The notes beneath the pieces are model-generated. The model did no database searches. It saw nothing but the letters and a program-made list of their open reading frames with translations, and had not been told where the DNA came from. From positions 47,295,385 through 47,355,384 of the forward strand of contig NC_088295.1 of assembly GCF_032854445.1 (NCBI RefSeq): a DNA stretch of 60,000 nt, in the 5' to 3' direction. This document shows positions 12,901-25,369 of this stretch, in pieces; the stretch's first letter is position 1; each line of letters begins with the position of its first letter. Origin of the DNA: Liolophura sinensis (lineage: Eukaryota; Mollusca; Polyplacophora; Chitonida; Chitonidae). Position numbers and translations under genes: made by a program.

Positions 12901-15900
12901 ATTATGGTTGGAGAAAACCCACGCCCATCCGCAGGTTGCTGTCAGACCTTCCCTTGACCTGGACTTGAACTCACAGCGACCTCTAGTGGCTAGTGGGCCA
13001 TTACGCTGCGCTATCGCGCTAACCAACTGAGCCACGGAGGCCCCTACCTAAGGTATAAAAGGCTTTCAGAACTTGAAACGCCTGCAAGAAATTTTTTCAA
13101 TTAATTATTAAACTTCAGCTCACAGCGACCGTATGGGCGAGAGGCTATTGGGCCATTACGTTGCTCTATCGCGCTAACCGACTGAGCCACGGAGGCCCCC
13201 TACCTAAGGTATAAGTGGTTTTCAGAAATAGAAAGGCCTGCAGGAAATTTTTTTCAATTAATTATTAAACTTTAATCCCCACGCAGAACCAGCCATTGGT
13301 AGGCGGACAGTCATCGAGCGACGGAAGTTGAAAAGTAATATATTGGGTTGATTTTATATCGTCTTGAGGGAGCAGTCATTATTTGGTGTCTGTTACATGT
13401 CGTGGTGTTGCGAATTTTGTTCGTTTACTCATTTTAACATTTAAATATTTGATGTAAGCCTTATTGTGGTTTTATTTTGGTACACCGGGAACAATTCTTG
13501 AATAACTGTTGATGCGCTAGATTGAGATGCGATATATCAATGGTCAAGCATTCTAAGATTTAGTAGAAATGTTTCTTCGTCTGTAGTCTGTGTTAAAAGT
13601 TACGGGTGCAAATGAATGTGATGTTGATTTGGGCATATTGCTATGGTGGTTGGTAACGCGGATTTTCACCGCAAGTATTAGCTGTTGTGTTTCTTAAAAT
13701 TATTGAGGATTTTGGGTGTGGATTGATTTTTGCACAGCTTCTTACTATGGCGGAACGGGAATGCCTAGAGTAAATGAGCGATCTTTTGTTTGGCAAACTT
13801 TCTCACGTGTGCATATTGGTGCAAAACAAGTGGTCTTCAGGCAAGGTCACAGAAAAGGACATGGTCGAACAGTCTTGTCACGCACGGTCTGAAAACAATG
13901 GAAGAACTGGGATCTTGAAAGTGGCCTGTGTAAGACGGGACTGAACAAATGCCTTGTGAGACGAAGCGATTACACCTTAACCAGGAGCAGCCAAACACAT
14001 AATACCTCCAAGGCATGTCCTACACCTATACACCTCGCAGAATTACGAAGCGCGAATATTTAAAAGTGCTATACAATCAATGAGGGGAAAATGGTATTGT
14101 TCACCAAAAATCATGATTGCAGGTAACTGTCCGAGCAAAGATGAATGGTATTGCGGGTCTGTATGGCCTCCTGACGTATGCAGATTGTATGCTAACGGCC
14201 GTAAAAAGTGTCCCATAATGTGTGGTATTTGTAAAGGTAAGTTTTGTTGCAGAAATAACGCCATTCGCAATATAAAAGACTACGACAAAGCCAGAACGGC
14301 GACGACAGCGTGAAACCAGGCAAATTGTCACTCGTAACCGGTAAATCTGGTCTCTGGTTTCATTCTAACTGTGCTTACATAGTAGTAATTTGCATGCTTT
14401 GACGACCATTCAGTTGATCGTCTAATTGACCAGCCAATCGGTTTTCTGACAGTTAATTAACTGACAAGATAGAAGACTCAGTCATAGACTTGAAAGTGGA
14501 TTATTTAACCCAATGGTCGATTATGAATAGATTTGAAGAATAAACAAATGAAAGTATTCATCCAGATTGAATTAGTGCCAAAGGGAAGGAAACAAAATCC
14601 ATGCAGTGTATACAATGTATTTTTATGACGCGCTCTTTATTTTTTGTCTCACTCTTGTTTCACTTTTTATGGGAAATGATTTTTGTATTCAGATTTATTA
14701 TGCACACGTTTTTTTAAAAATTTGTTTCTTACCGGTTACGGTTTTATATGAAGGTACCGGGTATGATACCTTAATTTCAAATACTTTCTCTATATTAAGC
14801 TTTTCATTTCTAATTAAAATGAATTTGGTTGAAGTTTTGTATAATGTTTTCCTTTTTGAGAGTGCAAACGGATAAAATAACTGTTTTTAATCAGGGTAAA
14901 GTCCATCAAAATATGTTGCTTGTTGCTATGTTTACAGTGTTGAACTTCAGTGCATATTGACGCATGTTCTGAAATATAAATATTAAGGTTAAGAATTCTA
15001 ACATTCTCTTCACAGAACAATCAGTTATACGTACAAGATAGTTTGTCATTTAAGTCACATGTTTATTTTATTTCCGTTCAGCTCCGTGTAGCGGTAAAAC
15101 CTGCCGAAACGACGGCGAACTGAATGTTAAAACGTGCGGCTGTGAATGTGTGCCTGGCTTTACTGGGGAGAGATGCGAGGGAGGTGAGTGTCAGATGTGT
15201 TAAAAGAAGATATGTGCTACGGGTGTGGCTTTCAAGAATGTGACAGATGTTGTAAATTATATTGGCTTAAAATGATATCAGACAAAGAGAACGATAAGAA
15301 ATAGTATAGGCGCACATAACAGTTTGATTGATAAATCATTTATTCTGGCCAGCTTGTCGTACAGTTTAAGTCATGAAATGCTTTGTGTGCACTTCACATC
15401 CCAAATTGCTATAAAGAGACACCAACTTCATATAACCGAAATGCTAATGAAAGTGATAAGACTAGAGAAGGGACGTAACAGTCACACCTAACGGGTGAAA
15501 TGCGTTGTCTTGTCAATTAACTCATTTATTTATTTGATTGGTGTTTTACGCCGTACTCAAGAATATTTCACTTACGACGGCGGTCAGCATTATTGCGGGA
15601 GGAAACCGGGCAGAGCCCTGGGGAAACCCACGACCATCCGCAGGTTGCTGTCAGACGAGGTACGGCTGAAGAGGAAGCGAGCATGAGCTGGACTTGAACT
15701 CACAGCGACCGCATTGGTGAGAGGCTCCTGGGTCATCACGCTGCGCTAGCGCGGTAACCGACTGAGCAATTAACTCATTTATATAGGGTTTTTAGGCGAG
15801 GCGCATGCGCGTGACGTCAGCGCGCGAAGGACGGATGCAAGAGATGCAATCGATCCTCCACGACACGACTCTCTCGAACGATGAGAAAATACAGCGATAT

Positions 15901-18900
15901 CACCACACCCTTCAACGGTACCGTGCGTTTCAAGATCAATACCAAGCCTCGCAGCAGCCAAGTGAACGAGATAATATTGCAGTAACGGAGTGGACAGTAG
16001 ATTTTCCGTGCCGAATTTATTTCCTATCAGCATTCGCCTGGAACCAGACATGATGTCATTCACATTCCGAGTGGTACAAACCGTTCGGCAATTGCTCTGT
16101 CTGGAAAAGTGGTCAGTTTTGGCGCGAAATGGAGCTCACCCATGTGTCAGTTTTGGTGCAAAATGGAACTGAAGGAGCTGCTCTCACGCGTGACGTCACG
16201 CACCTGCTGAAGGAGCCGAAGGAGCTGCTCCCATTGGTCCATTGGCGCGTCTTATTGGTCCCCATTTGCTCCACCCCAATACGACACGTTCGGCCCCTTC
16301 TATACTTCTGTCCTTTCATGCATTTAACTAGCAATTCGAAGGGTTGTTATATGTATCCCTTGTCCGAAGCTTTTTAGAGATTAGAAAGTTAAGTTTCTAT
16401 GAATGGAACTTTAAAATCTGACATCCCTTAATCATTTATTTGTTTGATTACAAGATAAACAATCCTTATGTTTTCACCGCAGACTTATGTTCTGGTAGAA
16501 AATGTCAAAACGGTGGCCAGATGGACTTCCGCTCGTGCAAATGCTCTTGTTCAAAACTGTACTCGGGCGATTTGTGTCAGAAAAGTGAGTAAAAGTCTTA
16601 AATACAATAAATAAGCGACGGTTTCTGTGACTATTGTCTTGAATGTACATGTACCGGTTAAAGTTAACATGCTAACAAAATTCTTGTATTCTAGTGGGAG
16701 AAAATTTCTCCTAGAATTGCACGATGTACTACAAATGTATGTTATGAAAACGCACGCTTAATTAGTGCAATGTTTTTTATATTGTCTTTTCAATTCCATG
16801 ATTATTTCTACAACTTGCATTTGAAAATGTTATAATTGTACAGGCTTGCATTAAAGGAAATACATACTTCTGAAAAAATGCTATATGCATTTATGGGCTT
16901 GAAACGCTAATGCGTGATCTGGGAGTGTGTATATAAGAATGTGCATAATAACTGAAGACAGTGGTGCTGTTATCACCTTGGCATTAGCTTGGAGCTAGGT
17001 ATAATGGGCTCTAACCTTCCAACGATATAGTTAGAATGCCAATCACAAAACACGACTAATTTAATGTAAATTTTCCAAGTAAGCAGATTGTTACCAAACT
17101 CTCCAGGTTAGAAGTACAGTAAAACTTGCTAGAATTTTTTGTTAGCTATTTTGCATAATTTTCTTTTCAGAAAATTGCCCGACAACCGAACCATTTTACT
17201 GTGGAACTGAGTGGAAAGTGGATTTCTGCAAGAAGTACATCAACGTTCCCGACGAATGCCCTTTTATGTGTGGAGTCTGTAAACGTAAGATTTGCCCCCC
17301 AATCGCCCCCCCCCCCGCCAAAAAAATCCAACAAAAACAACAACAACATTCTAGAATTGCACGTAGCTTGCCGTCGTATAAGAGAAATATTCTTGAGCAC
17401 GGCGTAAAACTCCGTTCAAGTACATAAATTGATGATCAAAATGTTTCCCTTATACGAGGGAGGTTTCAAATTAATGGGTGAAGGAAACCGGGAAGTAATT
17501 CGGCAACACATTTCGCCAACCATAAAATCAAGCCAAGTACGGCGATATATAGAATCAAGCACTCATTCAGTCAGTGAATCAGCCAGGTTTGTGTCAGTTA
17601 AGGCATATGCTAATCAATCGTAGTAATTTTACTATAGTTCATTATGCATTTACCCATGTTGCCAGCACCGTGTAGGGGCAAAAAGTGTCTGAACAATGGA
17701 AGGCTGGATGTGGACTCCTGCAGGTGCGAATGTGACGACAGATATACTGGTGACAAGTGTCAAAGAGGTTGGTAAACCAATATCACTAACTATTAAAACA
17801 TCGTTTCATGTTGGGATTAGGTAAGCAAACGATTAAGAATACAGCCTGACAGCATCTGTGGTTTTGCACTAAGGTTTTGTTGTCTCGGTAAGAACAAATT
17901 ACGTTATCCAGAAATGAATTCATAAAGTATCAGAATAATTCATTTCAGCGAGAACTATGACATATATATTGTCCCAAAAAAAGCGGTGTAGCCTTCGTCT
18001 CTATTTTGTCTTTACTAAACTCGTTAGAGTAAACCATTTGACCCAAGCTGTATGTAAAGCCTTACCATTAGTGATGCTAGAATGCAAACTTGCATGCATT
18101 TGCAAAAGTTTGTGTACAGTGCCACAGACTGTCAAATCTTTCCTTTTCAGAAAAATGCCCTAGAGCGGATTGTAAAAACGGCGGAGTATTGGATTTCAAA
18201 ACTTGCACGTGTTCGTGTCCAAAATTATATACAGGAAAATTTTGTCAGACGAGTAAGTACTTCTAGTTAAAACGGCATGTCGCATTAGTTCTACGACTAG
18301 AGAGCATGAGCGACTCACTACTACGACTTAATTCTTAAGATTCCTCCATGACTACTCCTACCTAAATTCTATCTGTATTTTCAAGTAATAAGACTAAAAA
18401 CCAGTATTATGATATTTATTATGATAATTCCTGCACCTAGGGCTTGTCTCTTCGATGTCATGCATTTCAAACTGGATGCCTAAATCGGCATTCTCGTTTA
18501 AACAATAAGTTGTATAAACAATATCATAAATGATCGGAATGGCTCCCGACTGCATACATCTAACATGTTTTGGTTGGCACTGTATTCTTAGGGGATATTC
18601 GACCAAAGTGCTATCCAGTCGTCTCTGTATGCAATGATTTATTTAATGTCATCCAGTAATCAAAGGTGTTTGACTTGTTTTGTGGGATATACTTTATTAA
18701 TTACCCAGATAAATGTTGGTTCTTTTTAGAATTTTAACTGATATTGTAAGTATGCACTTTCGTCTTCATGTTGACTGCTATTATCCTCATATCTTAGGCC
18801 TTAGACTATTTCCTAAAGTGGACGTTTTCTCTAAAATATGCTTGGGATATTGCCAGTGTGGCGTAAAGCCATAATCATTCGTTCAAGCAATCAATCCTTT

Positions 18901-21900
18901 CCTTGATATTTCAGTCAACTGCCCCAAATCAGAGCCATTTTACTGCGGAACACAGTGGCCTGTAAACTTTTGCTCACAGTTCAGCAATGTGCCAGAGGAA
19001 TGCCCTATTATGTGTGGGCTGTGCAAAGGTAATTCTTATCCGGTTCTTTTTGTCACAGAAAATGTAAAAACATTTCTGCAATTTATTTATTTTACTAATT
19101 TGATTGTTGTTTTTCGCCGGCTTGACAGAGCCTGGAGATATCCAAGACCCTTCTCACGTGCTACCGGAGAGGAAGTTAGCATGAAATGGACGAACTCATA
19201 GCAACCGCATTGTTGAGAGGCTTCTGTACCATTAGGCCCCATAGTTCGTTTTGTAACCCTTGACCATGTTATACTTTTACATGATCAGAACTATTCGGCC
19301 TGTCTAAAGGAAAAACCTATTCGTCAATGTATCACTAATTTTTTTCACTTAATTTCAGCTCCGTGCAAAGGCAAAAAATGTCTCAACAATGGAGTGTTGG
19401 ATGTGGACAGTTGCAAGTGTAACTGTGAATCGAGGTACAAGGGTAGTGTCTGTCAGACAGGTGAGGTTTGCTGACGATCTGGTTTTGGGGTGGATTTGGT
19501 GGTATTTACTCAGCTACATTCATGTCAACTCGTATAATAGGAATGTATCAGTAAAAACTTGTAGGTTTGGAAATTTTTGCGTCCACCATCTCGGGTCTCG
19601 CCTCGATTTTCGGGACAGCGTAAGCTCGGTAAAGTTGGCACAAGATTCCAACACAACATTCCACAGCATATTCGCCAGAATACAGCTCGTGCAGCTGCGA
19701 ATATGGAGCTGAATGTTGTCTTGGAGTCTTGTGCCAACTTCACTTTGTAAAACAACATTCAGCTGGTTATAAACACATCTTTTTGCACGAATGTGACATG
19801 TATAATAGCGTGCTATCTAGGTAGTTAACAGTTCGTCCAGAGAGACACAAATTTCATTCTTAGTGAAAACATAAAATATATTTTCCCATTTCGACCGAGC
19901 TTAGTGTCCAAAATACCTTCTTCACATGGGTGTTCTTTTATCTATAACCGGCCTAAGGGGTATATTTCTATGGTCAGTTAACATCCAGTCAAAACCCTAT
20001 GGGCTCTGGAGTAAATACGGATTAAATCAGTAACTTGCGACAGTGTCAAAGGGCATTTCGTTTGCAACATAACTCAAACTGCGCATGTGTGTAAAGGTGC
20101 ATAGTTGTAATCCGGAAACTAGGAGTCACAACAGAAGCAACGCAAGTCGCAGACGTTCAGTAATGGTAATAAAGGACAGCATCATATTTACTCTTTATAT
20201 TTAATGCCATCTTAGACTGCCGCCCCCCCTCCCCCCCACACACATGCCTTGGTATCAAAAATGTCCTCTAAAATTCATTGTACCATTAAGATACCCGACT
20301 GAAAGGTATGATTTTATACATAGAAAACATACAGTGCAAGTCGCAGACGCCCTAAAATGGGGATTAAACGACAGTATGCTGATTATTCTTAATATTCAAT
20401 GCCTTCATAGACAATCTCCAACATGCCTAGGTGTCAAAAATGTCATCTAAAAGTTCTTTTTACAAAAAACATGCAAGTCGCAGACGCCCAGGAAAGGCGA
20501 TTAAATGACAGTATGAAGTTCATTCCTTATATTTAATGCTATCTTAGAGCGTCTGCTACTTGCTACGGTGTCAAAAATGCTTTTTCAAAAATGAAATTTG
20601 CTTAGTTCAAAACAGGCTTCATAGGGCCACGTAAAGGGTCAGAAAACATACAGTGCCAGACGCAGACGGCCTGGAAAGGCGAGTAAACGACAGCAGATAG
20701 TTCATTCTTGGTATTTGTTCTCATTTTACACCGCCCGCTTCCTGCTACGGGCGATTTGCCTTGTATGTTTTTGGGCTATAAGGGACCTTATAAAACCTGT
20801 TTTGATGTCAGCAAATGGCATTTTAAGAAGGCATTTTTGACACCATAGCAAGCTGGAGACGGTTTGAGATTACGTCGAATATTAGGAAGGGACAACATAG
20901 TGTCGTTTAATCGCCTTTCCAGGGCATCTGTGACTTGTACTAGTCATGTATCTTTCTCGTAAAATGAGTTTGTAGAGGACATTTTTGACACCTAGGCATG
21001 TTGGAGACAGTCTAATATGGCATCGAATATAAAGATTAAACAAGATACTGTCCTTTATTGCGCATACTGGACATCTGCGACTTTGTTGCTTCTGTTGTGA
21101 CTCCTTGTTTCCTGACCACAACTATACACCTTTACATACACGCACAGTTTCAGATATGTTGCAAACGAAATGCCCTTTGACGGTGTGGCAAGTTGCTGAC
21201 TTGATGAATATTCACTAAAGGACCTTTAGGACTTGAACTGTATGTTAACTGACCGTAGAAATGTACCCCTAGGGCCGGTTATAGTTTCAAGGACACCCAT
21301 TTTAAAAAGGTATTTTGGACACTTAAATTGTTTGAAATGTGAAAATATGTCTTATGTTTCCAACATTGTAGGCTTGCAGTAAGGATGAAATTTGTGTCCT
21401 TTTGGGTGAGCTTTTAACTACCTTTTTTACATGTAACATTCATGCACAATATGCACCTATATACATATGAATGTTGTTTTACAAAGTAAAGTTGGCACAA
21501 GTTTTCAACACAACATTCAACTCCATGTTCGCAGCTGCATGAGCTGCATTCTGGCGAATATGGTGTCGAATGTTGTGCTGCAATATCGTGCCAACTTTAC
21601 CGAGCTGACGGCGTAATATAATGTTAAAATGAACACACGGTCCACGCATACCTTTATGCATTGATTATCGTTTGGGAGTAAAGTCAAATTAAAGGTGTAG
21701 AAGAAATTCACATTTCTGGATGTATATTCACAGCATAAGATGGGACATGTAATTGATATTCTCTCTAGTCCTGTTGGACTCAATGAGAGACGGCTTGTGT
21801 TGCTTCAATTTCATAACCATTAATGCTGAAACAAAGAATGTAGGACGATGCCATCGGGTTTTGTACAACAGGTAATTTGATTGACAGGTGCCGACTTGAA

Positions 21901-24900
21901 ATGGAACATCAAGCAAACCCCTTGCTTGATGTTCAATTTCAAGTCGGCACCTGTCACTCAAATTGATTGGACAACACACATGAAAGGTGATACATATGAT
22001 CTAGATAGGTAAGATCAAAAACATATTCACCGGTTTGCATAGGATTTGTTTTTCTCCACAATGTTGTTCAAATTCCTTTCTTTTTTTTTTGGCATCGCAA
22101 GCGTATATTATCGCAAAGACGGGTTAGAGCACTGTTGATATATTGAAAAACTGAAAGATTAAGTTTCTACACGCTACTCACCATTGTATGACGACAGTCA
22201 AATTTTTTTGTTGAATATTTTCAAATATCACCTCCGGAATTGAACAAACACACAAAATATTAATCCGTAATTTTAACAGAAAGCCTGTTGTCTGAGTGGT
22301 CCTAGAGTGTAATTTGCTATTTCAGCAGATTGTTATGTTAAATACAACACATATATTCTATTAATTCAACATAAAGGTAATATTAGATTAACAGGATACC
22401 ACGTTGAATGTGATAGTATATTGTGTTATGATAACAGAATACATTCCAGCATCACTCAGACTGCAGACTCGGTTAAAATTAATAGATTAATTTTTGAGTG
22501 TAAGAACAGTGAACCATTAAATTAAAGTCTCTATCCATCACTCCTCCAACACTGATTTGTGCTGTATAGTATATTTTCAGTTTTCAGAAATCACCCAAAT
22601 ACTACAAATAAAACGATTTATATTTTTGCATATTTCACAATGAAATCAAGTTGGGCTAAAATAATTTTTCTGTCAGTGGAAGTTGTGTCCCTTTTTTTTA
22701 CTTTTCTGTTACTGTGGGTCTATGACAAATATTTGCATTAGCATCGTTCATCCAGGTTGAAATAAAACCCCCGTTATTTACCGATTTAAACTTTCTCTTG
22801 TGCAGTTTATGAACTGAACATTAGAAAATACTAAAAACTTACAGTACAGTGAGTGAAAATAGTAAAATGCTGCACATTCTCCTATCATCATCTCTTACGC
22901 GGAATTAGTTTCAAACAAATTGCAGTGTGGAAAGCTGTAAATTATTAGACGTCGCTAGTCCAGAAAGCACTTGTGATGCAATCAGTATGAGGAAGGCGCA
23001 TCCCCTTTGTCATCAGATACACCGATAAACGTAACAGTTTGTGACGATGGTTGCCGCAGTTGTCGCATGTAACAAAAGCATGAAGTGTCGTCCAATACAC
23101 ATGTGTGGAGGAAAAAAAGTAAAAAAAACACAAAAACAAAAGTACAAAACGGTTACATGTACCTCACCGGCTAAAGACGAGACACCATTGCAAATGAGGA
23201 CAAACCAAGACACTCTAATCGATGTTCAGATCATTTATGTGAAATGACGAGAAAAAGAAAACGGTGACCATCAAACGCCATCTGACAATCGATTAGCATT
23301 TGCTCTTCGACGCTTTCTCTCAGATTGTGTTATATTGTCCTTTCTGTTGATCCACAGAACGTTGTCCAGGACGAAAATGTCAAAATGGCGGAAAGATGGA
23401 TTTCTCCACATGCAAATGTTCGTGTACAAAACTCTACCAAGGAAACTGGTGTTCGAGAAGTAAGTTAGAAATGTTATAGGTTATAGTTATATTGTCCACT
23501 GAAAATAATACAATCATTTTATGTACTGAAACAATATTTCTTTTCACGAAGCAAATTCAGCTTTATCAAATTTTTCTTTATTTGTTTAATTCTTACTGGT
23601 TGTATATTATTGTATCCATCATCAGAAGTTTGTCCAACAGAAGATCCGTACTACTGTGGAAAGGAATGGCCAGTTTCATTCTGCCAACAGTTTGGCAACG
23701 TGCCAGAAGACTGCCCATACATGTGTGGTTTGTGCAAAAGTAAGTCAATCCGAACTTCAAACGAAGAAAACGATGAGTTGTACTGATCTCTACTGTTTTG
23801 ACTGTTGCTTGTAATGCGTCTTTGGACTCACCGTTCAGATTGAACGGTACCGATATGTGTAGCTCGTTCCTATCAAGTGTTATTTTGTTATTTGATTGGT
23901 GTTTACGCCGTACTCAAGAATATTTCACTTATACGACGGCGGCCAGCGCGGGAGGAAAACGGGCAGAGCCCGGGAGAAAGCCACGACCATCCGCAGATTC
24001 CTGAAAGATCTTCCGACGTACGGCCGGATTGGATACATACATGTATGTTTCTGTGGTAGTTACATTCAACTTTCAATCATTATGCACCTCAAAAACACAA
24101 ATGATTGTCTTCATTCGGGAAATAATAATTTTAATAATAATTCAGTGACACTCACGTTGTATAAGAGAGAAATCTTCTTTTAGAGAGATTATTGAAGACA
24201 GACATCTCCTGATATTTGCAGGGGTTTACTCCAGGCACTCCACTTTACTCCATCATAAAAGAGAAAACTGAATATGTCACTGAGAAAAAACTATACGTGG
24301 AGTCGAACACAAAGCTGCTCTTAGAAATCTTTGCTATTTTTCTCGTTTTGTGATTTTCCGTCAATTTGCAATGCCTCTTTAGTGACAAACAAAATATCGT
24401 AGCTAGCTTTCTTTTACCCCTGGGTTCAAATGGGCGTATGGGTATTGTGGTAGCCGCCGGTGCCAATCCGTCTGTCTGTTCATATCGTTGTAAACAGGTT
24501 TATCAAATTTATACCAAATATACACATAGGCACTGAGAAGAATTTTTGACTTTACTCTATAAGTTCAAGGTTATTCGATTCATGTAATTTATATTTTGTG
24601 ACTGGCTTGTAAACATCATGTCGATATCTAGCCGTGTTAAAGAACTCAATTATTAAACATCCCAGTTTTTTTCCATTGACTTTGATATTTTTTATTAAAT
24701 AAAACATTTCCTTATAAATATATATGATTCGGACAATTTTATGGCACGTGAAATACGGCCTCTTGTCTTTTTAATACTTTTAGCCAGTTTTACCAAACTT
24801 ATAATGCATTCCTTTCATGTCATTTTTGGTAACCGAGCACATTTTTTCAAGATCGTTAGTTTCACTAATGCCATACTTTGTGACAGACATAACACTGTTT

Positions 24901-25322
24901 CGTCAAACTTGTACCTCGCCTGCAGGTGATCTTGTTTAAAAAAAACTTTTGTTTGTCACCGACTTACGCCTATTTTTACGCCAAGGACTTTAATCACCTT
25001 ATGAACGCTTGTAGCCAAGTTTTATCTCTTTGTCTTCCCTTAAGTGAATGTCATTATACATTTTGTTTTGTGTTTGCGTGAAACTGCGACGAAGAATCAC
25101 TTCATTGCTTGCAGGACGTAATTGGTTCACTACTTGGTTCAACGATTTTACTGAAGGATGGGTTTTAAGACAGACATTAATAGCTTATTATGCTTAAACA
25201 TATATAGTTCATGCGATGGGAATGTGTTACACGAACACCGTCGTGGAATTGCTGTACTCGCTCGACATTCCCCGCCTACATAAACCGGAGCCAAAAAGCT
25301 TTGAATTTATTTATTTATTTAA

Positions 25323-25369
<47 letters not shown>

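Larger units (their letters stand above)
11600..13044 (-). repeat. SINE family 1 interrupted by Tc1-like copy 1
   Basis: The SINE tail lies at about 11600-11654 and the body and tRNA head resume at about 12889-13044 (ending GCCACGGAGGCCCC). The transposon sits at the TA of the SINE's CACTTATACGACGG segment. Confidence 0.75.

Noticed and set aside
12847-13035. Small protein starting MAQLVSAIAQRN (also at 27580)
   Set aside because: Translation of the SINE tRNA-like head; the same peptide appears at every full copy.
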